From Pontibacter arcticus (lineage in GTDB: Bacteria > Bacteroidota > Bacteroidia > Cytophagales > Hymenobacteraceae), in NCBI RefSeq assembly GCF_003284895.1, contig NZ_QMDV01000004.1:453787-517786 (forward strand): DNA of 64,000 nt. Reading direction: 5' to 3'. Numbering within the stretch: the first letter of the stretch is position 1; each line of letters starts with the position of its first letter. Below, one piece after another: positions 40,821 to 51,151 of this stretch. Below the pieces are notes generated by a model, which saw only the letters and a program-made list of their open reading frames with translations, was not told the DNA's origin and ran no database searches. The position numbers and the translations under genes were made by a program.

Positions 40821-41477
40821 TTAAGCCGACAGGAAAATGTTTCTGGAAGCTTCGCTGGAGAGCACCATACTTTTGGTTTCGTTCAGCATAATTTCCATGG
40901 AGTTATCGTACGCAATTTTATCCAGCACCTGTATGGAACTGCCCAGACCAATGCCCATTTTATCGAGGTACTGCAGAAAAAGCGGCTGCGAATCGTTTAC
41001 GCCAACCACACGCCCAACAGTGCCAACTTCCAACTCGGCCAGCAGCTTTTGTTTTTTCTGTTTCATCTGGCCGCTTTCGGAAGGAATCGGGTCGCCGTGC
41101 GGATCGAACTGCGGAAAAGCCAGAAACTCATCCAGGCGCTTTACCAGCAATTCAGAAGTAATATGTTCGAGTTCTTCGGCTACTTCGTGTACTTCGTCCC
41201 AGCTGAATTTCAGTTTATCTACCAGGAAAACTTCCCAAAGCCGGTGCTTCCGGATGATCTGCAAAGCAATGCGCTCGCCTTCTTCTGTAAGCGAGACACC
41301 TTTATACTTTACATAATTGGCAATGCCCTTTGTGCCGAGTTTCCGGAGCATATCTGTTACAGAGGCGGCTTTGGTGTTCAGCGCTTCGGCAATGGCATTG
41401 GTATTTACTTCCTGCGTACTGTTAACCGACAGTTTGTAAATGGCTTTAATGTAATTTTCTTCGGTATGGCTATGCAC
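40821..41477 (-). CDS. DtxR/MntR-family metal-dependent transcriptional regulator
   Basis: A 218-residue repressor. The N-terminal winged helix reads HTEENYIKAIYKLS, AIAEALNTKAASVTDMLRKL and YKGVSLTEEGERIALQIIRK; the dimerisation/metal domain has HRLWEVFLVDKL, EVAEELEHITSELLVKRLDE and FDPHGDPIPS; a C-terminal SH3-like FeoA domain (VGTVGRVVGVNDSQPLF) follows. First gene of the metal-transport operon, so it probably autoregulates it in response to manganese or iron. The promoter must lie within 41478-41562, next to a large inverted repeat (41492-41541). Confidence 0.93.
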   Translation of the reverse strand: MHSHTEENYIKAIYKLSVNSTQEVNTNAIAEALNTKAASVTDMLRKLGTKGIANYVKYKGVSLTEEGERIALQIIRKHRLWEVFLVDKLKFSWDEVHEVAEELEHITSELLVKRLDEFLAFPQFDPHGDPIPSESGQMKQKKQKLLAELEVGTVGRVVGVNDSQPLFLQYLDKMGIGLGSSIQVLDKIAYDNSMEIMLNETKSMVLSSEASRNIFLSA

Positions 41478-41491
41478 GTTAGATAATTAAG

Positions 41492-41541
41492 AATTATGAA
41501 TTACGAATTAAGAATGAGATCCTAATTCGTAATTCATAATT
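41492..41541. repeat. 19-bp perfect AT-rich inverted repeat
   Basis: AATTATGAATTACGAATTA (41492-41510) and TAATTCGTAATTCATAATT (41523-41541) with a 12-bp spacer, between the fabH-like stop and the regulator start. No T-tract, so not a standard terminator. It may be a dispersed repeat or an operator. Confidence 0.8.
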
Positions 41542-41562
41542 GTAAATTCGGAATTCAAAAAC

Positions 41563-42561
41563 CTACCAGCGGATTAAGGCAGAAGCCCAGGTAAACCCAC
41601 TGCCAAATGCGGCCAGGCAAACCAGATCGCCTTCTTTAATGCGGCCTTCCTGTACGGCTTCGCTCAGCGCAATCGGAATAGAGGCTGCAGTGGTATTGCC
41701 ATACTTTTGAATATTACTGAAAACATTCTCAGCAGGCAGGCCCATTTTCTGTTGTATAAAAGAGGTAATGCGCAGGTTTGCCTGGTGCGGAATCAGCATG
41801 TTGATATCCGAAGACTGGTACCCGTTTTTGTTCAGGGCTTCTTCAATCACTTCCGGGAAACGGGTAACAGCGTGCTTAAATACCACATTACCGTTCATGT
41901 AAGGATATACGCTGCCATCGTCGATCATCTCGTGGGTCAGGCGGTCTTTTTTATTTGAGTTAGGTGCCGTTACAGCCAGTTCTTCGGCAAACTCGCCATC
42001 GGCATGCAGGTGCGTGGAAAGTATACCGGAGTTGTTATCGGCAGCAGGTGTTAAAACAACCGCGCCGGCGCCGTCTCCGAAAATAACCGAAACCCCACGG
42101 CCACGATCCGAGAAATCCAATCCGCTGGAGTGTATCTCAGAACCCACCACCAGAATGTTATTATACATGCCTGTTTTTATGAACTGATCAGCTACCGAAA
42201 GGGCATATACAAAGCCAGAGCATTGGTTACGGATATCCAAAGCCGGAATCTCTTTCAGGCCCAGTTCGCGCTGCAACAATACACCGGAGCCTGGGAAAAG
42301 GTAATCCGGGCTAAGTGTAGCAAACACGATCATATCCAGGTCAGTGGCTTGCAAACCAGCCATTTCCAGGGCCTTGCGCGAAGCATTGGCAGCCATATTG
42401 GCGGTAGTATCTTTGCCTTCCTCAAAATAACGACGCTCCTGTATACCCGTTCTTTCCCTGATCCACTCATCAGTGGTATCCATCAACTTCTCCAGGTCTT
42501 TATTTGTAACTACATTATCAGGAACGTAGTGGCCGGTACCGGCAATTTTAGAATTACGCAT
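41563..42561 (-). CDS. 3-oxoacyl-ACP synthase III (FabH-like ketosynthase)
   Basis: A 332-residue thiolase-fold enzyme condensing an acyl-CoA starter with malonyl-ACP. The active-site set is intact: C114 in IRNQCSGFVYALS, His in LIPHQANLRI and Asn in KYGNTTAAS. Length and motifs such as WIRERTGIQERRY and the C-terminal FGSGFTWASALIRW match FabH. It stands alone, without fab or plsX neighbours, so it could be the housekeeping FabH, or a second KASIII used for branched-chain starters or a secondary pathway. The gene is preceded by about 90 bp before the glycosyltransferase stop. Confidence 0.9.
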   Translation of the reverse strand: MRNSKIAGTGHYVPDNVVTNKDLEKLMDTTDEWIRERTGIQERRYFEEGKDTTANMAANASRKALEMAGLQATDLDMIVFATLSPDYLFPGSGVLLQRELGLKEIPALDIRNQCSGFVYALSVADQFIKTGMYNNILVVGSEIHSSGLDFSDRGRGVSVIFGDGAGAVVLTPAADNNSGILSTHLHADGEFAEELAVTAPNSNKKDRLTHEMIDDGSVYPYMNGNVVFKHAVTRFPEVIEEALNKNGYQSSDINMLIPHQANLRITSFIQQKMGLPAENVFSNIQKYGNTTAASIPIALSEAVQEGRIKEGDLVCLAAFGSGFTWASALIRW

Positions 42562-42652
42562 AGTATTTAGCTATTTATAGATTTCAAATATACTGATTAT
42601 CGTGAGATTTAGATTTGCCTAAAAATATTTTTTTCAAAGATATCGTTTGATT

Positions 42653-43780
42653 TCAGTTGATTAAATTTGAGATCAACGGTACTAATTTCTGCTCTTCGGA
42701 TTTCCAGAATACGTCATCCGGAATCCCATACTGATAAAAAAGCTGCTGTTGCAACTGATTTAAAACTCCGGCAGCACCTGCAGTGGCAAAATCTATACTT
42801 ATACCCGCCTTATACTGCTTTACCAGTTGGTTCCAGAACGGATTTTCCTGTATTAAGATAGGTAAACCATGCGCTGCATACTCAAATAACTTGGTTGGGA
42901 TGCATCGGAACGTACTTTCGTTGGGCTGGTAGGGGAGCAGGCCGAGGTTACATTGCTGTATTTGCGCAAGTATAAGTTGGTGTGGTACAGGTTCAGAACC
43001 GCCTATCAGTTTAATGTAAGGCTTGTTTTTTGTTGCCTGAAGTACACGCTGCCAGGTTGTTGCTTTTGCGCAATAACCAATAATGGTGAGCGTGATATCG
43101 GGTTGCTGTTGATAGAATTTTTCTGCCCATATTATCGCTTCGAAAATGCCATACTCTGCTGCAATAGTGCCCGCATATAAAAGCTGTAAGGGTGTGTTTC
43201 GCAATGAAACCGGCAGTTGCCTTTGCTGTAAAGTATAAACCGCTTTATACTTGTTTTCAAGGATCGTATAGTTGTTGGGCTTCAGAAAAGGAAGTTCATC
43301 TGCATAACTGCGCTCTGCCAGAAAATAATGATCTATACTTTTGGCCAGCAGCTTTTCCATACTTCGAACGCCAAACGCAAGTATACTTTTTAAAACCGGC
43401 GGATAATTTTGCTGGGCTTTCAGGTTGAGGGCGTAATTTTCCTGTACATCATACACCAGTTTGCAGCTATACTTCCTTTTGTAAAGTGCAGCCGGCAGCA
43501 GAAGCTCGTGGGTACAAACGATGATCAGATCAGGCTTTAGTTGCCTTAATAACCTGTAAAATTGCTGCTGCGCTGTTATCCTACCAAAACTGAGGCGCCT
43601 GAATCTGAAAACAGGATGAAAAAATACAGCAGAATTCTCGGGAATAAAGTCTGTATGAAAACCGCATATATGCACTTCTGTGCCTGGTAACTGGCTCAGC
43701 GACAGCCCGATCTTTTCGAACATGCGGGTGTCGGTAACCGGTTTGAGGAGTGAAGCAAGCAGGATTCTCTTTTCAGACAT
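42653..43780 (-). CDS. Glycosyltransferase (GT-B fold)
   Basis: A 375-residue cytoplasmic GT-B enzyme, probably of the GT4 type. The N-terminal Rossmann half includes LIIVCTHELLLPAALYKRKY and VYDVQENYALNLKAQ; the C-terminal half has LLYAGTIAAEYGIFEAIIWA, LTIIGYCA, and the nucleotide-sugar binding stretch PTKLFEYAAHGLPILIQE with the conserved E in EYAA. Donor and acceptor cannot be deduced. It is not in a polysaccharide cluster; it starts 49 bp from the divergent dapD. Numerous AAGTATA-type motifs lie inside it. Confidence 0.85.
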   Translation of the reverse strand: MSEKRILLASLLKPVTDTRMFEKIGLSLSQLPGTEVHICGFHTDFIPENSAVFFHPVFRFRRLSFGRITAQQQFYRLLRQLKPDLIIVCTHELLLPAALYKRKYSCKLVYDVQENYALNLKAQQNYPPVLKSILAFGVRSMEKLLAKSIDHYFLAERSYADELPFLKPNNYTILENKYKAVYTLQQRQLPVSLRNTPLQLLYAGTIAAEYGIFEAIIWAEKFYQQQPDITLTIIGYCAKATTWQRVLQATKNKPYIKLIGGSEPVPHQLILAQIQQCNLGLLPYQPNESTFRCIPTKLFEYAAHGLPILIQENPFWNQLVKQYKAGISIDFATAGAAGVLNQLQQQLFYQYGIPDDVFWKSEEQKLVPLISNLIN

Positions 43781-43793
43781 TGGTTAAATTTAA

Positions 43794-43801
43794 TACTTTT
43801 G
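43794..43801 (+). promoter_or_regulatory. Candidate -7 box of dapD
   Basis: TACTTTTG matches TAnnTTTG 28 bp before the dapD ATG. No clear TTG at the -33 distance, so this is tentative. Confidence 0.4.
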
Positions 43802-43829
43802 CCTGATCATATACAAACCCAACCCAGAC

Positions 43830-44642
43830 ATGGAACTTAAACAAATAATAGAGCAGGCGTGGGAAGACCGCAATCTGTTAAAAGAAAATACAACTGTAGA
43901 CGCAATTCGCGCTGTAATCGAAGACCTTGATAAAGGCAGAATACGTGTAGCCGAACCGGTAGGAGATGAGTGGCAGGTAAATGAGTGGGTGAAGAAAGCC
44001 GTACTTTTATACTTCCCGATCCAGCAGATGCAGACCATAGAAGTTGGCCCGTTCGAGTTTCATGATAAGATGAGCCTGAAAAATAACTATGCAGCCCTTG
44101 GCGTGCGTGTGGTGCCTCATGCTGTGGCCCGTTACGGTGCTTACCTGGCAAGTGGCGTGATCATGATGCCTTCTTATGTAAACATTGGCGCTTACGTGGA
44201 TTCGGGAACGATGGTAGATACGTGGGCAACAGTTGGTAGCTGCGCACAGGTTGGCAAAAACGTACACCTGAGTGGGGGCGTTGGTTTAGGCGGTGTGCTG
44301 GAGCCGGTTCAGGCTGCTCCGGTTATCATCGAAGATGGCGCTTTTATTGGCTCCAGAAGTATACTGGTAGAAGGTTGCCGCATTGGTAAAGAAGCCGTAA
44401 TCGGGGCTGGCGTTACCATAACCGGAAGCTCCAGAATTATTGATGTAACCGGTTCTGTGCCAAAAGAGTACCGTGGCATCGTACCGGCGCGTTCGGTAGT
44501 AATTCCGGGTTCGTATACCAAGAAATTTCCGGCAGGCGATTTTCAGGTGCCATGTGCCCTTATCATTGGCCAGCGCAAGGAAAGCACTGATTTAAAGACT
44601 TCTTTAAACGATGTACTCCGCGACCATGCGGTAGCTGTTTAA
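43830..44642 (+). CDS. dapD: 2,3,4,5-tetrahydropyridine-2,6-dicarboxylate N-succinyltransferase
   Basis: A 270-residue cytoplasmic enzyme of lysine and meso-diaminopimelate biosynthesis, transferring succinyl from succinyl-CoA. After a helical N-terminal domain (MELKQIIEQAWEDRNLLKEN) comes the left-handed beta-helix of hexapeptide repeats: VNIGAYVDSGTMVDTWATVG, VHLSGGVGLGGVLEPVQAAP, IEDGAFIGSRSILVEGCRIG. Length and motifs are those of DapD. Single gene, divergent from the glycosyltransferase, followed by a long palindromic terminator. Confidence 0.97.
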   Translation: MELKQIIEQAWEDRNLLKENTTVDAIRAVIEDLDKGRIRVAEPVGDEWQVNEWVKKAVLLYFPIQQMQTIEVGPFEFHDKMSLKNNYAALGVRVVPHAVARYGAYLASGVIMMPSYVNIGAYVDSGTMVDTWATVGSCAQVGKNVHLSGGVGLGGVLEPVQAAPVIIEDGAFIGSRSILVEGCRIGKEAVIGAGVTITGSSRIIDVTGSVPKEYRGIVPARSVVIPGSYTKKFPAGDFQVPCALIIGQRKESTDLKTSLNDVLRDHAVAV

Positions 44643-44647
44643 TTGCT

Positions 44648-44813
44648 AATTGTTGGTTGTTGAATTGCTAATCATCAGTTGTTTTCAGTGACTGAATTTA
44701 AACCAAGTATAAACAAAAGCGCCTTTACCAGCTAGCTGGTAAAGGCGCTTTTGTTTTAGATAAGCTGCTATTAAACTAGATTTTAGCAAGCAACAATTCA
44801 ACAATCAACAATT
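44648..44813. repeat. Long-range inverted repeat around the dapD/hbd terminator
   Basis: AATTGTTGGTTGTTGAATTG (44648-44667) is the inverted copy, 19 of 20 bases, of CAATTCAACAATCAACAATT (44794-44813). Between them lies the 46-bp palindrome. The right arm overlaps the last base pairs of the dehydrogenase gene. Confidence 0.75.
44711..44756. terminator. 46-bp perfect palindrome, bidirectional terminator
   Basis: AAACAAAAGCGCCTTTACC ... perfectly self-complementary about the AGCT|AGCT centre at 44733/44734, with T-rich tails on both sides. Separates convergent dapD and the dehydrogenase gene. Confidence 0.92.
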
Positions 44814-45705
44814 AATTTTTCTTGAAACGGTCGGCTACGATCAGTTCTTTTGTGCCATGCGACCACGAATAGAAACCCTGACCAGACTTGATGCCTTTGT
44901 GGCCGGCCTGCACCATATTTACCAATAATGGGCAAGGCGCATACTTTGGATTTCCGAACCCGTCATGCAGCACGCGAAGTATGGAAAGGCAAACATCCAG
45001 GCCAATAAAATCTGCCAGTTGCAAAGGCCCCATCGGGTGCGCCATTCCTAATTTCATGATCGTATCGATCTCTTCAACACCGGCAACGCCCTCGTATAAA
45101 CTGTAAATAGCCTCATTTATCATCGGCATTAAAATGCGGTTGGCCACAAAACCAGGATAATCGTTGCACTCGGTAGGCACCTTGCCCAGCTGTTTTGATA
45201 TCTCCATGATCTGCGTAGTCACCTCATCCGAAGTAGAGTAGCCACGGATAATTTCCACCAACTTCATAACCGGAACCGGATTCATAAAGTGCATCCCGAT
45301 CACTTTATCCGGGCGGTCTGTAACCGAAGCAATTTTGGTGATAGAGATGGAAGAAGTGTTGGAAGCAAGTATAGCTTCCGGTTTGGCAAAGCTGCTCAGG
45401 TCGCGGAAAATCTTCAGTTTCAGGTCCACGTTTTCGGTGGCTGCTTCTACTACAAGGTCGGCTTCCTGCACACCTTCCTGCATGCTGGTAAAGGTGGTAA
45501 TATTTGTTAAGGTCTGTTGTTTCTGATCTTCGGTAATGGCGCCTTTTGCTACAATGCGATCCAGGTTTTTAGCGATGGTGCCAAGTGCTTTCTGCAAAGC
45601 TTCTTCTGAAATATCAATAAGGGAAACCGAAAAGCCATTCTGTGCAAAAACGTGGGCAATTCCGTTGCCCATGGTGCCGGAGCCGATAACTGCAACTTTT
45701 TTCAT
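44812..45705 (-). CDS. 3-hydroxybutyryl-CoA dehydrogenase
   Basis: A 297-residue NAD(P)-dependent dehydrogenase converting 3-hydroxyacyl-CoA to 3-oxoacyl-CoA or the reverse. The N-terminal Rossmann motif is VAVIGSGTMGNGIAHVFAQN; LASNTSSISITKIA and the catalytic histidine region IGMHFMNPVPVMKLVEII follow, then the helical C-terminal domain (DYPGFVANRILMPMINEAIY, MKLGMAHPMGPLQLADFIGL). Length suits stand-alone Hbd/PaaH proteins rather than the multidomain FadB. No thiolase or crotonase is adjacent, so direction (butyrate-type synthesis or catabolism) is open. Confidence 0.95.
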   Translation of the reverse strand: MKKVAVIGSGTMGNGIAHVFAQNGFSVSLIDISEEALQKALGTIAKNLDRIVAKGAITEDQKQQTLTNITTFTSMQEGVQEADLVVEAATENVDLKLKIFRDLSSFAKPEAILASNTSSISITKIASVTDRPDKVIGMHFMNPVPVMKLVEIIRGYSTSDEVTTQIMEISKQLGKVPTECNDYPGFVANRILMPMINEAIYSLYEGVAGVEEIDTIMKLGMAHPMGPLQLADFIGLDVCLSILRVLHDGFGNPKYAPCPLLVNMVQAGHKGIKSGQGFYSWSHGTKELIVADRFKKN

Positions 45706-45740
45706 AGATGATCAAACTAAGTATGATGATAGTATAAATA

Positions 45741-45768
45741 CAAAGCTAAGATAAAATCCAGAAATCAA
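45741..45768 (-). promoter_or_regulatory. Candidate promoter of the hydroxybutyryl-CoA dehydrogenase gene
   Basis: Minus-strand -7 box TAGCTTTG (45741-45748), 17-bp spacer, TTG (45766-45768). Leader about 30 nt. Confidence 0.5.
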
Positions 45769-46149
45769 TGCCCGAATAAAAAGCGCTCTTAAAAGACTTC
45801 AACTTTGCAGATATTTTAGAAATGATTTAGTAAAAACAATTTTAACAACTTCATAAATATAAAAGTTAATTAAAATTTAAAAATATATCCATAGTATAAA
45901 AACAAACCAGCTGTATTTCAAGTATGTATGCCTATATTCTGATTCGGGTTTTTATCGGGAACAGGGGTTTAAAGAGATGTTTTATTTAAATCAAAGCTTT
46001 TTTTTAAATCTTTTAAATCGATATTCCGTTAGAAGCTACAACTTAAAAATACAAAAACGAAAAAGTAAGGTCGCTGAACCTGATGCTTGTTACAACACCC
46101 TTTTAAACTGTACACAGCAGGAAAGCACTTACAAAAAACAAAAACTACT
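45769..46149. other. AT-rich intergenic region
   Basis: Between the divergent dehydrogenase and the miniprotein pair. No coding frame stands out and no clear TAnnTTTG box was seen on the plus strand. The miniprotein promoter must lie here. Confidence 0.5.
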
Positions 46150-46302
46150 ATGGGAAATTTACTCTACATAATCGCCGTAATACTGGTCATCTTCTGGCTG
46201 ATCGGATTTCTTGGATTTCCGGATGCGGTGGGCGGAATCATTCACGTATTACTGGTGATCGCTGTAATTGCTGTGCTGCTAAGACTTATTCGCAGGGCTT
46301 AA
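46150..46302 (+). CDS. Lmo0937-type membrane miniprotein, copy 1
   Basis: A 50-residue hydrophobic protein starting MGNLLYIIAVILVIFWLIGF. Two membrane segments (3-20 and 31-44) flank the motif FPDAVGG, and the protein ends in RLIRRA. This matches the small lmo0937-family (DUF5670) membrane proteins, many of which are stress-associated, with unknown mechanism. The frame opens 21 codons earlier at 46087, but conservation with the second copy begins exactly at this ATG. Followed 59 bp later by a near-identical copy. Confidence 0.88.
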   Translation: MGNLLYIIAVILVIFWLIGFLGFPDAVGGIIHVLLVIAVIAVLLRLIRRA

Positions 46303-46361
46303 CCTGATAAGATTTTTCACGTTACTTACTATTAACCTTACAAACTAAAACTGATAAAACT

Positions 46362-46511
46362 ATGGGAAATTTATTGTATATAATCGCAGTTGTTCTTGTT
46401 ATTTTTTGGCTGATTGGCTTTTTAGGCTTTCCTGATGCCGTAGGCGGACTAATACATATCTTATTAGTAATTGCTGTAATCGTGGTTCTGCTTCGATTGA
46501 TAAGAGGATAA
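46362..46511 (+). CDS. Lmo0937-type membrane miniprotein, copy 2
   Basis: A 49-residue gene too short for usual cut-offs. It starts MGNLLYIIAVVLVIFWLIGF and keeps FPDAVGG and LLRLIRG; only a handful of residues, all conservative, differ from copy 1. The DNA differs at many third codon positions, so the duplication is old and the protein is under purifying selection. A strong terminator follows at 46532. The two copies are probably cotranscribed. Confidence 0.88.
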   Translation: MGNLLYIIAVVLVIFWLIGFLGFPDAVGGLIHILLVIAVIVVLLRLIRG

Positions 46512-46531
46512 CAAGTTATAAGACTATTCAT

Positions 46532-46571
46532 AAAAAAGAAGGGCTGCCATACTTGGCAGCCCTTCTTTTTT
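46532..46571. terminator. Bidirectional terminator
   Basis: AAAAAAGAAGGGCTGCCA (46532-46549) pairs with TGGCAGCCCTTCTTTTTT (46554-46571). Serves the miniproteins (+) and the barrel gene (-). Confidence 0.93.
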
Positions 46572-46583
46572 ATAATATTAATA

Positions 46584-47312
46584 TTAGCGCTTAAACGGTA
46601 AATTAAAGCTTGCCCTGAAAACCGGATTACTGTATGGGTTAAGCCGGTCTTCGTTTACATTATAAAGCAGCAGTAGGTCAAAAGATGCCTTTTCGCCTAT
46701 GCGCTGGCGGTAACCAATCCCTAGCATAGGCAGCGCAATAGATTTACGGCTCGTTTCATAAAAGCCGGCGTTAAATGCAGAAAGATATTCCAGGCTCAGC
46801 ATCTCCACTTCGGCATGCAACAAAATAGCGCCATCGCCAATTTCAAACGTCTCTGCCTGCAGTAGTGCCCGGCCACCATAATTATTAAGGCTGATATCGC
46901 CTTCCCTGATAAAGTGGTACACACCACCAACCCCAATGCCTAACTTATCGGTTAACCTATAAGTAACTGTTGGCAGCAACGAGATGTTCGTATAAGTCCC
47001 GAACTGTAACCCGAAACTACCACCATAATATAGTTTATCAACGAACGTAGCATTTTCCTTTACTTCCCGGTTGTCTTCTTTACGGACGGTATCAGGTATA
47101 ATTACCTGAGGCGGTGACACTATAACAGGCCTTTCTTTAACCGGTTGGGTTGGTTGCGGAGCAGGGGAGACCGGCACCGGCGGACCAGTAGGCAGCGAAG
47201 GTTTTTGATAAGTTGTATCTCTCGGTACGGTTTGCGCGGCAGCTTCCGGAGTTGCAAAAAGTATAAACAAAAGCGGCATTAAAAGTCCGGCGAGGCACGT
47301 GTGCTTTCCCAT
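46584..47312 (-). CDS. Outer-membrane beta-barrel protein with proline-rich N-terminal linker
   Basis: A 242-residue exported protein. Signal peptide ends near PEAAAQTVP; a Pro/Val-rich linker (PSLPTGPPVPVSPAPQPTQP, about residues 38-75) follows, then an eight-stranded-looking barrel (LYYGGSFGLQFGTYTNISLL, LTDKLGIGVGGVYHF) ending FRASFNLPFKR. It resembles small Bacteroidota porin-like or OmpW/PagP-size barrels but no family can be named. Single gene with terminators on both sides. The Pro-rich linker may contact peptidoglycan or a partner. Confidence 0.75.
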   Translation of the reverse strand: MGKHTCLAGLLMPLLFILFATPEAAAQTVPRDTTYQKPSLPTGPPVPVSPAPQPTQPVKERPVIVSPPQVIIPDTVRKEDNREVKENATFVDKLYYGGSFGLQFGTYTNISLLPTVTYRLTDKLGIGVGGVYHFIREGDISLNNYGGRALLQAETFEIGDGAILLHAEVEMLSLEYLSAFNAGFYETSRKSIALPMLGIGYRQRIGEKASFDLLLLYNVNEDRLNPYSNPVFRASFNLPFKR

Positions 47313-47354
47313 AACTACCTGTTTAAAGTATAAGCTTTGAAATTTTTAGGCTAT

Positions 47355-47396
47355 AAAAAACTACTCCACTAAAGTAAGTAGTGGAGTAGTTTTTTT
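47355..47396. terminator. Terminator of the ABC-F gene
   Basis: AAAAAACTACTCCACTA pairs with TAGTGGAGTAGTTTTTTT around an AAGTAAG loop. Immediately after the ABC-F stop on the minus strand. Confidence 0.92.
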
Positions 47397-47398
47397 AA

Positions 47399-49347
<1,949 letters not shown>

Positions 49348-49818
49348 ATGGCATCTTCAAGAGTATCCTGGACTAATATAGCTTTGAAATATGGAATTTT
49401 AGTGGGAGTAGCCCACATCGTTTATTTTTTACTGATGGGCTTGCTGGGGCTTCACGATAAAACCGAGATGTCCTTCCTGAGTGCCATATTTCTGGCAATA
49501 GGTATTTGCCTGGCTATTGCAAATTTTAAACGCCGCCGCAACGGCACGATAGATTATTTTCAGGGCTTGGCTATCGGTGCTATAACCGGTGTGGTTTCCT
49601 CTACGTTGCTTGCCCTGTTTATGGTGCTTTACATTAACCTCTTCGATACAAGCTATCTGGCTAACCTGCAGACAAGTGCACTGTTCCCGCAAAGTTTATC
49701 TATGCTGTCGTTATTTGCGCTCACTATTATCTATGGCCTGATACCGGGCTTCCTGATGGCTTTTGTTGCCATGCAGTGGTTCAGACGAGCAGACCATTCA
49801 ATGACTGAAAGAGTTTAA
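49348..49818 (+). CDS. DUF4199 membrane protein, copy 1
   Basis: A 156-residue inner-membrane protein with four hydrophobic segments (GILVGVAHIVYFLLMGLLGL, MSFLSAIFLAIGICLAIANF, AIGAITGVVSSTLLALFMVL, LFALTIIYGLIPGFLMAFVA). The family marker FKRRRNGTIDYFQGLAIG is present. DUF4199 proteins are widespread in Bacteroidota and of unknown function. Followed after 25 bp by a paralogue, so the two are cotranscribed and may form a heteromer. Confidence 0.88.
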   Translation: MASSRVSWTNIALKYGILVGVAHIVYFLLMGLLGLHDKTEMSFLSAIFLAIGICLAIANFKRRRNGTIDYFQGLAIGAITGVVSSTLLALFMVLYINLFDTSYLANLQTSALFPQSLSMLSLFALTIIYGLIPGFLMAFVAMQWFRRADHSMTERV

Positions 49819-49843
49819 GTAGCAAGATTTAACAATTTAATTT

Positions 49844-50302
49844 ATGGAAAAGATAGGCCTTAAGTATGGCGTACTTACTGCTGCTGGCCTTATTTTATAC
49901 TTTCTGCTGATGAAGCTGATTGGCCTCTCTCATATAGTGGAGTTGCGGTTTTTTAACGGCCTGATCTTAGCAGCCGGCATTATACTAAGTATCCGTACTT
50001 TTAAAAAAGTTAATAACCAGAAGATCGGTTATTTCCAGGGATTAGGAGCCGGGTTGATTACAGCAGTTATTGCTACGGTGCTTTTTGCAGCCTTTATGCT
50101 GGTTTTACTTAAAACAGGTAACAATGATCTGTTACAAGTATTGGCAGCCGACAAATATTTTGGCGACCAGATAGAACATACACCTGGCATTGTTGTCTTT
50201 TCGGTTTTGTTACTCGAAGGCATTTTTTCAGGAGCTATGATCAGTTTTATTGCGATGCAGTATTTTAAACAGCGTAGCTATAAAGTTCCGAACAGCCCCT
50301 GA
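49844..50302 (+). CDS. DUF4199 membrane protein, copy 2
   Basis: A 152-residue paralogue of the previous gene with the same four-helix layout and the marker FKKVNNQKIGYFQGLGAG. Sequence similarity is moderate, so the duplication is old. Start MEKIGLKYGVLTAAGLILYF; the C-terminus YFKQRSYKVPNSP is cytosolic. Ends before a terminator at 50325. Function unknown. Confidence 0.88.
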   Translation: MEKIGLKYGVLTAAGLILYFLLMKLIGLSHIVELRFFNGLILAAGIILSIRTFKKVNNQKIGYFQGLGAGLITAVIATVLFAAFMLVLLKTGNNDLLQVLAADKYFGDQIEHTPGIVVFSVLLLEGIFSGAMISFIAMQYFKQRSYKVPNSP

Positions 50303-50324
50303 AGCAAAATTTGAATTATGAAAC

Positions 50325-50358
50325 CAGTGTCTCCTTAAAAAGAGGCACTGTTTTTTTT
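50325..50358 (+). terminator. Terminator of the DUF4199 pair
   Basis: CAGTGTCTC (50325-50333) pairs with GAGGCACTG (50342-50350) with one wobble, then eight T. Confidence 0.85.
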
Positions 50359-50702
50359 GTGCACTTAGCTTCACCAGTTTATCATCTGAGACTGGTGTAT
50401 ACTTTGAACCGTAATCGGAGCAAGAGGTAAATATGCAGACTGATATTGATTATATAAGGAATAATTAATATTAATTATGGAAATTTTTTAAAAATTTATT
50501 TCTCTGTTAAATATTGATTTTAAAGAGATTAAGCCTATTATTTCATATAGTGTTTATACTATACAATAATTATTTTAACAGATTTTAATATAGGTTACAT
50601 TTTATATTTAATAAATATAATTTATCTTTAAGAATTAGTTCAACATTTCTGGAGAACTCCCGTTAGAGATCATAACAACAGACATATAAACGACATTCGG
50701 AT
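50359..50702. other. AT-rich intergenic region
   Basis: Strongly AT-rich, with no coding frame. It presumably carries the promoter of the gene at 50703; no consensus -7 box was found with confidence. Confidence 0.5.
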
Positions 50703-51098
50703 ATGAAACATATATTACTCATTTCATTAGCACTTTTATTTGCAACTGCTGGTTCAGCACAGGGACTTAAGGTTACAGATGACGGCCTGGATAAAATGGT
50801 TTTGGCGGTTGAGCTGGATGGTGTGCAGATGGCTAATTTAGAGATGAAAGAAGAGCTTAAACTAGACCATAACCAGCTGGCCCAGATTGCTGAACTGAAC
50901 GTAGCCAAGTATAAACTGATTGAAGAAGCAGAACAGGAATTCAGCTCAGATCCAATCCTGCTTTCTAAAACGATCTATCGCATCAAGATGGAAACTGACA
51001 AAGCGTTTACAAGTGTGCTAAGCGACAATCAACTCAGACAATACCTGGAACTTGAAGGACGAAACAATATTCGCTTTGTAAGTGAAAGTGATGAATAA
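50703..51098 (+). CDS. Small secreted hypothetical protein
   Basis: A 131-residue protein with signal peptide MKHILLISLALLFATAGSAQ. The mature part is helical and charged; the middle segment KLDHNQLAQIAELNVAKYKL and the later LSDNQLRQYLELEGR resemble the Spy/CpxP LTxxQ theme, where two such motifs frame a helical cradle chaperone. The match is loose, so a Spy-like periplasmic role is only a suggestion. Single gene with its own terminator. Confidence 0.7.
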   Translation: MKHILLISLALLFATAGSAQGLKVTDDGLDKMVLAVELDGVQMANLEMKEELKLDHNQLAQIAELNVAKYKLIEEAEQEFSSDPILLSKTIYRIKMETDKAFTSVLSDNQLRQYLELEGRNNIRFVSESDE

Positions 51099-51114
51099 GT
51101 AAAAAAAGTATAAA

Positions 51115-51150
51115 CTAAAAAAGGCCCGGAATTATCCGGGCCTTTTTTAG
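51115..51150. terminator. Bidirectional terminator with 16-bp perfect stem
   Basis: CTAAAAAAGGCCCGGA (51115-51130), ATTA loop, TCCGGGCCTTTTTTAG (51135-51150). Between convergent genes. Confidence 0.95.
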
Positions 51151-51151
51151 T

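Noticed and set aside
44648..44813. Small insertion sequence or MITE
   Set aside because: The inverted arms are not flanked by a target duplication I can see and enclose only a terminator.
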